From NCBI GenBank assembly GCA_902492065.1, contig CABUKE010000010.1, forward strand, positions 8,372 through 72,371: 64,000 nucleotides of DNA, written 5' to 3'. This DNA is from an uncultured Eubacteriales bacterium. GTDB taxonomy: Bacteria; Bacillota; Clostridia; UBA1381; UMGS1253. Shown in pieces: positions 1 to 7,915 of the stretch. Under the pieces are notes generated by a model. That model was not told where the DNA came from and searched no databases. It saw only the letters and a list, made by a program, of their open reading frames with translations. The first letter of the stretch is position 1. Each line of letters opens with the position of its first letter. The position numbers and the translations under genes were made by a program.

Positions 1-57
1 CCAATTTGTGGTAAACTATGCTGCTTTTTGCGATGGGCGTTTGCGACAGTACATAAT

Positions 58-91
58 AAAAAAGCAGGCCATGTGCGGCCTGCTTTTTTAT
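58..91. terminator. Bidirectional intrinsic terminator downstream of kdpE
   Basis: A GC-rich stem (GCAGGCC pairing with GGCCTGC, loop ATGTGC) is flanked by a run of A on the left and T on the right, so it can end transcription from either side. It lies just past the kdpE stop and closes the kdpDE transcript. Nothing recognisable lies between the window edge and this hairpin. Confidence 0.85.
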
Positions 92-104
92 ATAAGGAAA
101 AAAT

Positions 105-806
105 TTACTGATGGAGCATCCGGTAACCCACGCCCACGTGCGTCTGAATATACTGTGACGAGGAGGGGCTGTTTTTTTCAATTTTTTTGCGCAGCGTTGC
201 CATAAACACACGCAGCGACGATACGTCAGCCGCCTGTGCACTGCCCCAGATTTCCTGCAAAATGGAATTGTGCGTAAGCACCTTGCCGGTATTTTTGGCG
301 AGCAGGCAGAGCAGCTTATACTCAATCGGCGTCAGGTGGATTTCCTCGCCGTTTACATAGACACACCCTGCCGCGTAATCAATCTTTAAATCCCCGTTGA
401 TATAAACGCTCGATTCCTCACCCGGTCTGGACGATTCTCCCATGCTCCGGCGCAACGCCACGCGCAGCCGCGCCAAAAATTCGTCAATGCTGAACGGTTT
501 GGTCAGATAGTCGTCCGCGCCGGCGTCGAGTGCGTCGACCTTGTCCTGGTCCTCGGCACGGGCGCTGACCACGATAATGGGCATATTGCTCCAGCTGCGA
601 ATTTTGCGGATAATGTCCACGCCGTCCATGTCCGGCAGGCCCAAATCCAGGATTACTACATCCGGATTGTAGGAAACGGCCTCAATCAGCGCGCCGGAAC
701 CGTTCTGGGCGGAATGGAACTGGTAATTCTGTGTTTCAAGCGTGGTACGAATCAGGTTGCCAATTGCGGGGTCGTCCTCGACGACCAGAATTTTTGATTT
801 ATACAT
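105..806 (-). CDS. kdpE: KdpE-type OmpR-family response regulator
   Basis: DNA-binding response regulator partnered with the KdpD kinase encoded immediately upstream. The N-terminal receiver domain (about residues 4-116) shows the acidic pair D11-D12, the phospho-acceptor Asp54 in the stretch VVILDLGLPDMDG, and the conserved KPF Lys. A winged-helix OmpR/PhoB output domain follows from about residue 135, with LTPIEYKLLCLLAKNTGKVLTH-like features and a typical GVGYRM end. At 233 residues it is a full-length KdpE. The start overlaps the 3' end of kdpD by 8 bases, implying translational coupling, and GAGGTGG lies upstream. In the known family, KdpE activates the kdpFABC potassium transporter genes; no such genes are in the window, so the regulon here is unproven. 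Confidence 0.93.
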   Translation of the reverse strand: MYKSKILVVEDDPAIGNLIRTTLETQNYQFHSAQNGSGALIEAVSYNPDVVILDLGLPDMDGVDIIRKIRSWSNMPIIVVSARAEDQDKVDALDAGADDYLTKPFSIDEFLARLRVALRRSMGESSRPGEESSVYINGDLKIDYAAGCVYVNGEEIHLTPIEYKLLCLLAKNTGKVLTHNSILQEIWGSAQAADVSSLRVFMATLRKKIEKNSPSSSQYIQTHVGVGYRMLHQ

Positions 807-3495
807 TTTTTATTTCCACCTCTTCTAATGGTAAAGTGAAGGTAAAGACAACGCCATGGGGCTTGTTGTCCGTGGCGGTTATCTGCCCGCCATGCGCAGT
901 CACAATAGAGCGGCACAGGTTAAGCCCCAGCCCCAGGCCGCGCCGGTTGTCGGATTTCCCCTTGCTGACCGTGTAAAACATATCAAACAGATGTACCTTA
1001 TCCTCGTCGGATATGCCCGGGCCGTCGTCGGATATGCTGACCGCTACCATGGATTTCTGCTTTTCCGCCCGCAGGACAATGTGGGAACCGGGCGGGGTGT
1101 ATTTGATTGCATTATTGACAATGTTGATAATAACCTGAATAATCAGGCGCACATCCATTTTTGCCATAATCATGTCGTCCGGAAGCTCAACGGAGATCGT
1201 GTGCTCCTTTGCCTGACGGTCAAGGTGGGAGAGCGCCTCGCGGAACACTTCGTCGAGCAGCTCGGCATGCATCTGCAAATTCATGGTGCCGTTTTCTATT
1301 CGGGTGATGGAGAGCAGGTTCTCGGTCAAATTGACGAGCCACATGGAGTCGTCGTAGATGGAACGGTAGAGCTCCTGCTTTTTGTCCTCATCCAACACAA
1401 TGCTCTTTTCCATCAATACGCCCGCGTTCCCGCTGATGCTTGTCAGCGGGGTGCGCAGGTCGTGCGATATGGCGCGCAACAGGTTGGCCCGCAGGCGTTC
1501 CTGCTGGGTTTCCATTTCGTAAGCCTGCTTTTCGTCGCCCAGGCGTTTCCGCTCCAGAATCAGGCCGCACTCGTTCAAAATGGCAATCATGAGATTCTTT
1601 TCAAACACTTCAAAGTGTGGGTAATATTTTGTCGGAATCCCCACGACGCCCATGACGCCCTTAATCCCGCGCACAGCCAGGTAGAGGTTTTGTGCGCTGG
1701 CGAGCGTATTCGTCGTGGCCCCGGCGCGTTTGTTGTTTTTTACAACCCAGTTTGCTACGCCGCGCTCCTCCGCGCTCATGGAGGGAAGGAGCCGGTCCGT
1801 CTGTTCCTTAGGCGCGACTTTGAAATCGAGGTCAGCATGGCCTTTTGCCAGCGCATAGAGTACGGGACGCTCAAGCAGGATACTGAGCTGTCGCGCGGCA
1901 ATTGCCAGAATTTCCTGTTCGTCTTTGCCACGCTGCAACGTCTGGCTGCTGCTCAGGAGAAGCTCTGTATAGTACGCCTTCTGTGCAGACTGACGCGCCT
2001 GCTTTTTCACCCGCGCAGCCAGCGAGCTGGTTATGATGCTGGCAGTCAGCATAATAAGGAAGGTAACCGGATAGTCGGGACCGTTTGCCTGCAGCGTAAA
2101 GCGCGGGACAGTAAAGAAAAAGTTAAAGGCTACCACGCTGAGCAACGACGCAATTGCGCCATAGAGGTGGCCCCGCGTCCAAACGGCGGTTATTAGCACG
2201 CCCAATATATATATGGTAATAATATTTGCATCGCGCAAGCCCACGGCATAAAATCCGAAGCCAATCAATGTTGCCATAATTACAACAAACAGCGTTTTTA
2301 AAAGATCTCTCCACCGGAACCATGGTTCGTCAGCGTGATGAAATTTGATTCCTTTTTTATAGAGCGGCTGTGTGTCCGGAATAATGTAAATATCAATGCT
2401 GCCTGCAAGGTCGGTCAGCCGGTCCGCCAGGCTTTTCCCACGGTAGAATGGGTATTGGCGGTGGTTGGTACGGCCCAAAACGATTTTGGTAACGCCGCTG
2501 ACCCGCGCATATTCGGCAATCTGGACTGCCGGCTCCTCACCGTAGACGGTCGCAACCTGTGCGCCAAGCTGTTCGGCGAGGCGGAGATTGTCGCGCAGCC
2601 GTTTGAGGTGCTCGCCCTTGAGCTCCTTCGTTTCCGGCGTTTCGACAAACAGTGCGGTAAAACCGCTGTGGAACGCCTCCGCCATACGTGCCGCCGTACG
2701 GATAACCTTTGCGTTCGAAGGCGCGCTGGAAAGACAGATCAGAATATGCTCACCTGCGCGCGCGCCCATTTCATTCCCCATTTTCTGGGCCGTGCGGTTA
2801 AGCCGGTCGGCCGTGCGGCGCAGGGCAATCTCGCGCAGAGCGGCAAGGTTTTCGCGGGTGAAAAAGTGGTTCAGCGCGCGCTGGGCCTGCCCGCCCTGAT
2901 AGACCTTGCCCTTTTGCAGCCTGGCAATCAGGTCCTCCGGCTCAATGTCAACCAGCTCCACCTGGTCGGCGGAGTCAAATACGTGGTCGGGGAACCGCTC
3001 GCTTACCGCAACGCCTGTAATTGACGCAACTAAATCGTGTAAGGACTCAAGGTGCTGGACATTTACAGTTGTGTAGACGTCGATTCCGGCGCGTAGCAGC
3101 TCCTCCACGTCCTGATACCGCTTGGCGTGCCGGCTTCCGGCAGCGTTGCTGTGGGCCAGCTCGTCGACCAAGATGAGCTGCGGTTTGCGCGCCAGCGCCG
3201 CATCCAGATCAAATTCTTTGATTTTTACGCCTTTATAGACAACCTCCTTGGGCGGAAGCTGTTCCAAACCGTCGAGCAGCGCCAGCGTATCCGGCCGGGT
3301 ATGCCGCTCGACATAGCCTACGACAACGTCGCGGCCATCCTGCTTTGCCACATGCGCGGCCTCCAGCATGGCATAGGTCTTGCCGACGCCTGCGGCGTAA
3401 CCAAAAAATATCTTCAGCCTTCCCTGTGTTTCGTTTTCGCGCTGTTCATAAATATTGTGCAAAAGCTGCTGCGGGTCTGGCCGCTGCTGGTCCAT
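799..3495 (-). CDS. kdpD: KdpD-type turgor/potassium sensor histidine kinase
   Basis: Membrane histidine kinase of about 898 residues, the usual KdpD size. Visible in order: an N-terminal KdpD domain with a Walker-A-like GYAAGVGKT (residues 32-40) and the segment LILVDELAHSNA; a universal-stress-protein-like domain (about 250-370); four closely spaced hydrophobic helices (about 395-500); a GAF-like region; then the kinase core with His678 in ISHDLRTPLTS, the N box NNAIKYTP, and DDGPGI and GLGLGL G boxes. ATG at 3495 was chosen over an upstream in-frame TTG because GAGGTG sits 7 nt before it. It senses K+ limitation or envelope stress and phosphorylates KdpE. The two genes form a bicistronic unit ending at a terminator, without the transporter genes. 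Confidence 0.93.
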   Translation of the reverse strand: MDQQRPDPQQLLHNIYEQRENETQGRLKIFFGYAAGVGKTYAMLEAAHVAKQDGRDVVVGYVERHTRPDTLALLDGLEQLPPKEVVYKGVKIKEFDLDAALARKPQLILVDELAHSNAAGSRHAKRYQDVEELLRAGIDVYTTVNVQHLESLHDLVASITGVAVSERFPDHVFDSADQVELVDIEPEDLIARLQKGKVYQGGQAQRALNHFFTRENLAALREIALRRTADRLNRTAQKMGNEMGARAGEHILICLSSAPSNAKVIRTAARMAEAFHSGFTALFVETPETKELKGEHLKRLRDNLRLAEQLGAQVATVYGEEPAVQIAEYARVSGVTKIVLGRTNHRQYPFYRGKSLADRLTDLAGSIDIYIIPDTQPLYKKGIKFHHADEPWFRWRDLLKTLFVVIMATLIGFGFYAVGLRDANIITIYILGVLITAVWTRGHLYGAIASLLSVVAFNFFFTVPRFTLQANGPDYPVTFLIMLTASIITSSLAARVKKQARQSAQKAYYTELLLSSSQTLQRGKDEQEILAIAARQLSILLERPVLYALAKGHADLDFKVAPKEQTDRLLPSMSAEERGVANWVVKNNKRAGATTNTLASAQNLYLAVRGIKGVMGVVGIPTKYYPHFEVFEKNLMIAILNECGLILERKRLGDEKQAYEMETQQERLRANLLRAISHDLRTPLTSISGNAGVLMEKSIVLDEDKKQELYRSIYDDSMWLVNLTENLLSITRIENGTMNLQMHAELLDEVFREALSHLDRQAKEHTISVELPDDMIMAKMDVRLIIQVIINIVNNAIKYTPPGSHIVLRAEKQKSMVAVSISDDGPGISDEDKVHLFDMFYTVSKGKSDNRRGLGLGLNLCRSIVTAHGGQITATDNKPHGVVFTFTLPLEEVEIKNV

Positions 3496-3709
3496 ACGCA
3501 ATCACCTCGGTTTATGTATTGTTATAGACGTGTGCCGTCCATTTTGTTATCCCAATTTATATGGATATTTTACCACAAGATTTGTTTTCGTTGTATAAAG
3601 AAATTATAAGTGATATTAAAATTTTATAAAGGGACGAAAAAAGCGTTTGAAATCTTAATTCATTTCTAATGCCGGGCCGGGAACACTAACACCGTCTTTT
3701 TACCTTTTC

Positions 3710-3718
3710 TGCTATAAT
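3710..3718 (+). promoter_or_regulatory. Extended -10 promoter element (TGCTATAAT)
   Basis: TGCTATAAT matches an extended -10 box (TGnTATAAT), about 50 nt upstream of the small membrane protein gene. The -35 region is poor, as is usual for extended -10 promoters. The rest of the 266-nt kdpD-to-small-ORF gap is AT-rich and shows no other gene. Confidence 0.55.
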
Positions 3719-3767
3719 AATAGTGTACTAAGAAATAGAATTCATACAACGCGAAAGGAGATGCAGC

Positions 3768-4040
3768 GTGATGAAAGCAACAAATATAGCATACCCGAAA
3801 AGCACGCAAACATTTCTGTTTCATTTTCATAAATATGAAGACCGTTCCTGCCGGGAAAGGGAAACGGTGAAAGTACGGCTTCTGGCCCTGCGCGACAAGG
3901 TGGCGCGGCTCGCAGAGGAGCATGCGTCTGTATACTTTCTCCTGTTTATGGTAGGCGCACCGCTGCTGATTCTGGCTACTGTGTTCCTGTTTACCATGGT
4001 TAGCTCGCTGTTTTTCCTGGCGGCATCGCTTGTTTTCTAA
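3768..4040 (+). CDS. Small membrane protein of unknown function
   Basis: A 90-residue protein (89 if the ATG at 3771 is used rather than GTG at 3768; GGAG lies 7-10 nt upstream). The first half is soluble and basic, with a charged helix rich in Arg, Lys and Glu (KVRLLALRDKVARLAEEH). The second half (about 55-90) is almost wholly hydrophobic, consistent with one or two membrane helices ending at the C terminus. It has its own extended -10 promoter and is followed by a 12-bp inverted repeat and a terminator, so it looks like a free-standing monocistronic gene. I do not recognise the family. The reading frame, ribosome site and membrane pattern support a real gene, but there is no homology evidence. 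Confidence 0.6.
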   Translation: MMKATNIAYPKSTQTFLFHFHKYEDRSCRERETVKVRLLALRDKVARLAEEHASVYFLLFMVGAPLLILATVFLFTMVSSLFFLAASLVF

Positions 4041-4045
4041 ATGGC

Positions 4046-4094
4046 AGAAACAGAAAAACGGGCGCGGCGCGCTGCTGTAACCTTTTCTGTTTCT
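4046..4094. repeat. Perfect 12-bp inverted repeat after the small membrane protein gene
   Basis: AGAAACAGAAAA and its exact complement TTTTCTGTTTCT flank a 25-nt GC-rich loop that can itself fold. It begins 6 nt after the stop codon. It is not followed by a T run, so it may be a 3'-end stabilising hairpin rather than the terminator, which lies 45 nt further on. Confidence 0.7.
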
Positions 4095-4138
4095 CCATTT
4101 TTATATAAAGTATAGCATACGGCTTTTCATTTTACAAG

Positions 4139-4175
4139 AAACCGGCTGCCCTTTCTGACGGGGCGGCCGGTTTTT
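4139..4175 (+). terminator. Intrinsic terminator
   Basis: AACCGGCTGCCC pairs with GGGCGGCCGGTT (one G-T wobble) around a short loop and is followed by TTTTT. It separates the small membrane protein gene from the aspS promoter. Confidence 0.85.
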
Positions 4176-4220
4176 CTGTTCTGGCGTGTGCACCCGCACC
4201 GCGTGAGGTCTTATCATGAT

Positions 4221-4249
4221 TTGACATTGGCGGTTATGTATGTTATAAT
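4221..4249 (+). promoter_or_regulatory. Consensus sigma-A promoter of aspS
   Basis: TTGACA and TATAAT, both perfect, are separated by 17 nt. The predicted start leaves a leader of only about 80 nt before the aspS ATG, too short for a T-box. Confidence 0.88.
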
Positions 4250-4334
4250 ATCAAACTAATTGGAGGCAGTGCGCGGGCAGGATTGGTAGGCGCTTGCCGG
4301 CTGGATGGAGAAAAATTTTGGAGGTAGGGTATTG

Positions 4335-6083
4335 ATGGATTTCTCAACGAGTTTAAGAACGCATACCTGCGGAGAGCTGGACGCGGGCAGCATTGGCCAG
4401 CGTGTCAGCCTGTGCGGGTGGGTGTTTAATATCCGCGACCACGGCGGCGTCATCTTTCTCGACTTGCGCGACAGCTATGGCATAACGCAGGTTGTGGTAA
4501 AGGACGATACTGTGCTGCACGACATTTCAAAGGAAACGGTTGTGCTTGTCGAGGGCGAAGTGACAAAGCGCGACGCAGATACGGTCAATCCGAAAATTTC
4601 CACGGGCGAAATCGAGATAAAGGACGCGGACATCAAGGTGCTTGGCGCGGTCTATAACCCGTTGCCGTTTGAGATTGCGACTTCCACGGAAACAAAGGAG
4701 GACGTGCGCCTGAAGTACCGCTTCCTCGATTTGCGCAATGATAAGGTGCGCTCCAACATCGTAAAGCGTGCGCAGATTATTTCGCACCTGCGCGCAAAAA
4801 TGGAGGAGCACGGGTTTATGGAGGTACAGACGCCGATTCTGTCGGCATCCTCGCCGGAGGGCGCGCGCGACTATCTCGTGCCGAGCCGCAAGTTTAAGGG
4901 GCAGTTCTACGCTCTGCCGCAGGCGCCGCAGATTTTTAAGCAGCTTTTGATGGTGTCCGGCTTTGACCGCTATTATCAGGTTGCGCCGTGCTTTCGCGAC
5001 GAGGACGCGCGTGCGGACCGCTCGCCGGGCGAGTTTTACCAGCTTGACTTTGAGATGGCGTTTGCAAGCCAGGAGGACGTGTTCGCCGTTGCGGAGGACG
5101 TACTTTCCTCGACGTTTAAAAAGTTTTCCGACGCAGAGGTGGACGAGGCGCCGTTTGTGCGGATTCCGTACAAAGAGGCAATGCTCAAATACGGCACCGA
5201 TAAGCCGGATTTGCGCAACCCGCTTGAGATTATTGATGTTTCGGACATTTTTTCGCGCGCGGACTTTGTTCCGTTCCAGAAGGCGATTGTCCGGGCGATT
5301 AACCTGCCGGGTGGCGCAAGCCAGCCGAAGAGCTTTTTTGAAAATATGCTTAAGTTTGCAACCGAAATCGGCATGAAGGGGCTCGGCTATGTCAAGTGTG
5401 ACGATGAATTCAACCTTGCCGGCCCGATTGCGAAGTTTTTGCCCGACGCGGAAAAGGCGGAGCTGATCAAACAGTCCGGCCTCAAAGGCGGCGACGTGCT
5501 GTTCTTTATCTCCGACAAGCCGGAGATCGTTGCGACGCTGGCGGGCCAGATCCGCACGGAGCTTGCAAACCGTATGGGGCTGATCAAAGAAGGGCAGTTC
5601 AAGTTCTGCTTTATCGTGGACTTCCCCATGTATGAGCGTGACCCGGAAACGGGCGTGGTCGGCTTTACGCACAATCCGTTTTCCATGCCGCAGGGCGGGA
5701 TGGACGCGCTTTTAAACAAAGACCCGCTCGACATTTTGGCGTACCAGTACGACATTGTGGTAAACGGGGTAGAGCTTTCGAGCGGCGCGGTGCGCAACCA
5801 CGACCCGAAGATTATGGTAAAAGCGTTTGAGATTGCAGGCTATACAGAGGATACCATTAAGGAGAAATTCACATCGCTGTACAACTCGTTCCACTACGGC
5901 GCGCCGCCGCACGCGGGCATGGCGCCGGGCATTGACCGTATGGTAATGCTTTTAACAGGCGAGTCGAGCATCCGCGAGGTGATTGCGTTCCCGATGACGA
6001 GCAACGCGCAGGATTTGCTGATTGGCGCGCCGGGGCCGGTGTCGGAGCAGCAATTGCGCGAGGTACACATAAAAATCAGATAA
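4335..6083 (+). CDS. aspS: Aspartyl-tRNA synthetase
   Basis: Class II aminoacyl-tRNA synthetase charging tRNA-Asp, of bacterial type and about 582 residues. Visible in order: N-terminal OB-fold anticodon-binding domain (about 1-105); class II motif 1 region (QTPILSASSPEGARDYLVP); motif 2 with CFRDEDARADR followed by EFYQLDFEM; the bacterial GAD insertion (about 280-420); and C-terminal motif 3 with GMAPGIDRMVMLL. ATG at 4335 is preferred to one at 4305 because GGAGG lies 10 nt upstream and translation begins just before the conserved RTHTCGEL. Many Firmicutes aspS genes follow hisS; here it stands alone with its own promoter and terminator. Nothing in the sequence tells whether the enzyme is discriminating or also charges tRNA-Asn. 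Confidence 0.97.
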   Translation: MDFSTSLRTHTCGELDAGSIGQRVSLCGWVFNIRDHGGVIFLDLRDSYGITQVVVKDDTVLHDISKETVVLVEGEVTKRDADTVNPKISTGEIEIKDADIKVLGAVYNPLPFEIATSTETKEDVRLKYRFLDLRNDKVRSNIVKRAQIISHLRAKMEEHGFMEVQTPILSASSPEGARDYLVPSRKFKGQFYALPQAPQIFKQLLMVSGFDRYYQVAPCFRDEDARADRSPGEFYQLDFEMAFASQEDVFAVAEDVLSSTFKKFSDAEVDEAPFVRIPYKEAMLKYGTDKPDLRNPLEIIDVSDIFSRADFVPFQKAIVRAINLPGGASQPKSFFENMLKFATEIGMKGLGYVKCDDEFNLAGPIAKFLPDAEKAELIKQSGLKGGDVLFFISDKPEIVATLAGQIRTELANRMGLIKEGQFKFCFIVDFPMYERDPETGVVGFTHNPFSMPQGGMDALLNKDPLDILAYQYDIVVNGVELSSGAVRNHDPKIMVKAFEIAGYTEDTIKEKFTSLYNSFHYGAPPHAGMAPGIDRMVMLLTGESSIREVIAFPMTSNAQDLLIGAPGPVSEQQLREVHIKIR

Positions 6084-6096
6084 TCGGATTTAAGAG

Positions 6097-6123
6097 AGGC
6101 TGTCGGGCTGCTGGCAGCCTTTT
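6097..6123 (+). terminator. Terminator-like hairpin after aspS
   Basis: AGGCTG pairs with CAGCCT and is followed by TTTTG. The short stem makes this a weaker terminator than others in the window. It separates aspS from the esterase gene. Confidence 0.6.
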
Positions 6124-6158
6124 GTGCATGATTTAATCTATTTTAAGGGGGAACTTTT

Positions 6159-7130
6159 ATGCCAATCGTTGACATGCCATTGGAGGAGCTGAAAGTCTAT
6201 CAGGGGAGGAATCCGAAGCCGGACAACTTTGACGCGTACTGGGACAAGGCACTTGCCGAAATGCGTGCCGTAGACCCACAAGTGGAGCTGAAAGAAGCGG
6301 CGTTTACCGCGCCGGGCGCGCTGTGTTACGATATGTATTTTACAGGCGTAAACGGAGCGCGCGTATACACAAAGTGCTTAAAACCCGCACGCAGCAGCGG
6401 CAAAATGCCGGCAATGCTGCACTTTCACGGATACACGGGGTCGAGCGGCGACTGGACGGAGTATTTGCCGTATGTGCTCGCCGGATTTAGCGTGTTTGCG
6501 CTCGACTGCCGTGGGCAGGGTGGCAAGTCGGAGGACGTAGGCGGCGTCGTGGGCAACACGCACCATGGCCATATTATCCGCGGGCTGGACGAAGAGAATC
6601 CGCAGAAGCTGCTCTTCCGGGATATATTCCTCGACACGGCGCAGCTTGCCAAAATTGTGATGGAGATGGATGACATTGACGAAACGCGCGTCGGCGCATA
6701 CGGCGGGAGCCAGGGCGGCGCACTGACGATTGCGTGCAGCGCACTTGAGCCGCGTATCTGCCGCGCCGCGCCGGCCTACCCGTTTTTGTGCGACTACAAG
6801 CGTGTGTGGGAGATGGATCTTGCTGAGGGTGCGTATGCAGAACTGAAAGAGTATTTCCGCCGCTTTGACCCGCGCCACGAGCGCGAGGACGCAATCTTTA
6901 CCCGTCTGGGCTACATAGATTTACAGTACCTTGCGCCGCGTATCCGCGCAAAAGTGATGATGGGAACCGGGCTGATGGACACGACGTGTCCGCCGTCGAC
7001 ACAGTTTGCGGCGTTCAACAAAATGACCTGCGAGAAAAAGAGCGTGATCTACCCCGACTTTGGGCATGAGGGACTGCCGGGGTTTTCGGATATGACGTAT
7101 ATGTTTATGGTGGAGATGGCGCAGCAGTAA
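6159..7130 (+). CDS. Acetylxylan esterase / cephalosporin-C deacetylase family (CE7) hydrolase
   Basis: An alpha/beta hydrolase of 323 residues, the standard length for the CE7 acetyl-esterase family, which removes acetyl groups from xylo-oligosaccharides and similar small esters. Family features are an N-terminal MPIVDMPLEELKVYQG-type start, HFHGYTGSSGDW (oxyanion region), the DCRGQGG motif typical of CE7, and the nucleophile elbow GGSQGG. A complete catalytic triad can be placed at Ser184, Asp274 (in GLMDTTCPP) and His303 (in FGHEG). No signal peptide is visible, so it should act in the cytoplasm on imported sugars. A GNAT gene follows 14 nt downstream, probably co-transcribed. The natural substrate cannot be fixed from sequence. 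Confidence 0.9.
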   Translation: MPIVDMPLEELKVYQGRNPKPDNFDAYWDKALAEMRAVDPQVELKEAAFTAPGALCYDMYFTGVNGARVYTKCLKPARSSGKMPAMLHFHGYTGSSGDWTEYLPYVLAGFSVFALDCRGQGGKSEDVGGVVGNTHHGHIIRGLDEENPQKLLFRDIFLDTAQLAKIVMEMDDIDETRVGAYGGSQGGALTIACSALEPRICRAAPAYPFLCDYKRVWEMDLAEGAYAELKEYFRRFDPRHEREDAIFTRLGYIDLQYLAPRIRAKVMMGTGLMDTTCPPSTQFAAFNKMTCEKKSVIYPDFGHEGLPGFSDMTYMFMVEMAQQ

Positions 7131-7144
7131 GAGGTGGAACGGAC

Positions 7145-7690
7145 ATGGAGATACAGCATTTGCCGAAGGAGAAATGGCAGGGGCATATCATACCGATTGG
7201 GTATACGGCATCGGAGATTTACGACGTGGCGGTTGCGCGGAGCGGGGACGATTTTACGGTGACGCTTCAGAAAAAGCCGCTTGCACGGCCCGTTGTACAC
7301 ACACCAGAGCAGTATAACTATCCCGACCGGCTCTACGCAGAGCACTGGGAGGGCGCCTGCGCCCACGGCATTGTGCAGAACGGGGAGCTGGCCGCCGTGA
7401 TTGAAACGTGCGCGGAGGAATGGTCGAACCGGCTGCGCGTCACGGAGCTGTGGGTCGCTCCCGCCTGTCAAAAGCAGGGCGTCGGCCATGCGCTGATGGA
7501 GCTTGCCAAGCAGCAGGCCGTACGCGAAAAACGGCGTGCGCTCATTCTGGAAACACAGTCGTGCAACGTAAACGCCATCGGGTTTTACCTGCATGAAGGC
7601 TTTACGCTCATTGGCTTTGACGCGTGCTGTTACAGCAATAGCGACCTCGCGCGCGGCGAGGTGCGCCTTGAGATGGGGTATCTGCTGTAG
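7145..7690 (+). CDS. GNAT-family N-acetyltransferase
   Basis: A 181-residue protein whose second half has the GNAT acetyl-CoA fold: a beta strand ending in ELWVAP, the pyrophosphate-binding loop region CQKQGVGHALM (Q/RxxGxG/A motif), and a later strand/helix LILETQSCNVNAIGFYLHEGF typical of motif B. The first ~70 residues are a less typical extension. It lies close behind the acetyl-esterase with its own AGAGGTGG site and is probably translated from the same message. The acceptor substrate is unknown; pairing with a deacetylase may be coincidental. Confidence 0.85.
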   Translation: MEIQHLPKEKWQGHIIPIGYTASEIYDVAVARSGDDFTVTLQKKPLARPVVHTPEQYNYPDRLYAEHWEGACAHGIVQNGELAAVIETCAEEWSNRLRVTELWVAPACQKQGVGHALMELAKQQAVREKRRALILETQSCNVNAIGFYLHEGFTLIGFDACCYSNSDLARGEVRLEMGYLL

Positions 7691-7715
7691 CGGACAGATT
7701 CGATATTTGCATAGG

Positions 7716-7746
7716 AAAACGCCGCCTGTCCGGGCGGTGTTTTTTG
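7716..7746 (+). terminator. Intrinsic terminator after the esterase/GNAT pair
   Basis: AACGCCGCC pairs with GGCGGTGTT around a short loop and is followed by a T run. It closes the upstream pair before the aconitase promoter. Confidence 0.8.
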
Positions 7747-7818
7747 TGCAGTTTTACAAACTTTTTTCCCCGCAGCCTGCCTGCGGGAGAATGCGGCGTA
7801 CAGTGGGGGCGGTTGCGC

Positions 7819-7847
7819 TTGACATTTTTGCTGTTCTTGTGTAAAAT
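7819..7847 (+). promoter_or_regulatory. Sigma-A promoter of the aconitase/isocitrate dehydrogenase operon
   Basis: TTGACA is followed after 17 nt by TAAAAT. The ~60-nt leader contains an imperfect TTTCC/GGAAA inverted repeat just before the AGGAGGGG ribosome site. Confidence 0.8.
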
Positions 7848-7915
7848 TATACTGTTATAGATTCGACTACATTTCCGCGCGTACGGCGTGGAAACAAATA
7901 CAGGAGGGGCTTAGC

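Noticed and set aside
856..2196. 446-codon open frame on the plus strand opposite kdpD
   Set aside because: It is a complement-strand shadow of kdpD: no ribosome site, Arg/His-rich composition and no recognisable domain.
4041..4334. T-box riboswitch ahead of aspS
   Set aside because: The consensus promoter leaves only about 80 nt of leader and no T-box AGGGUGGNACCGCG-like element is present.
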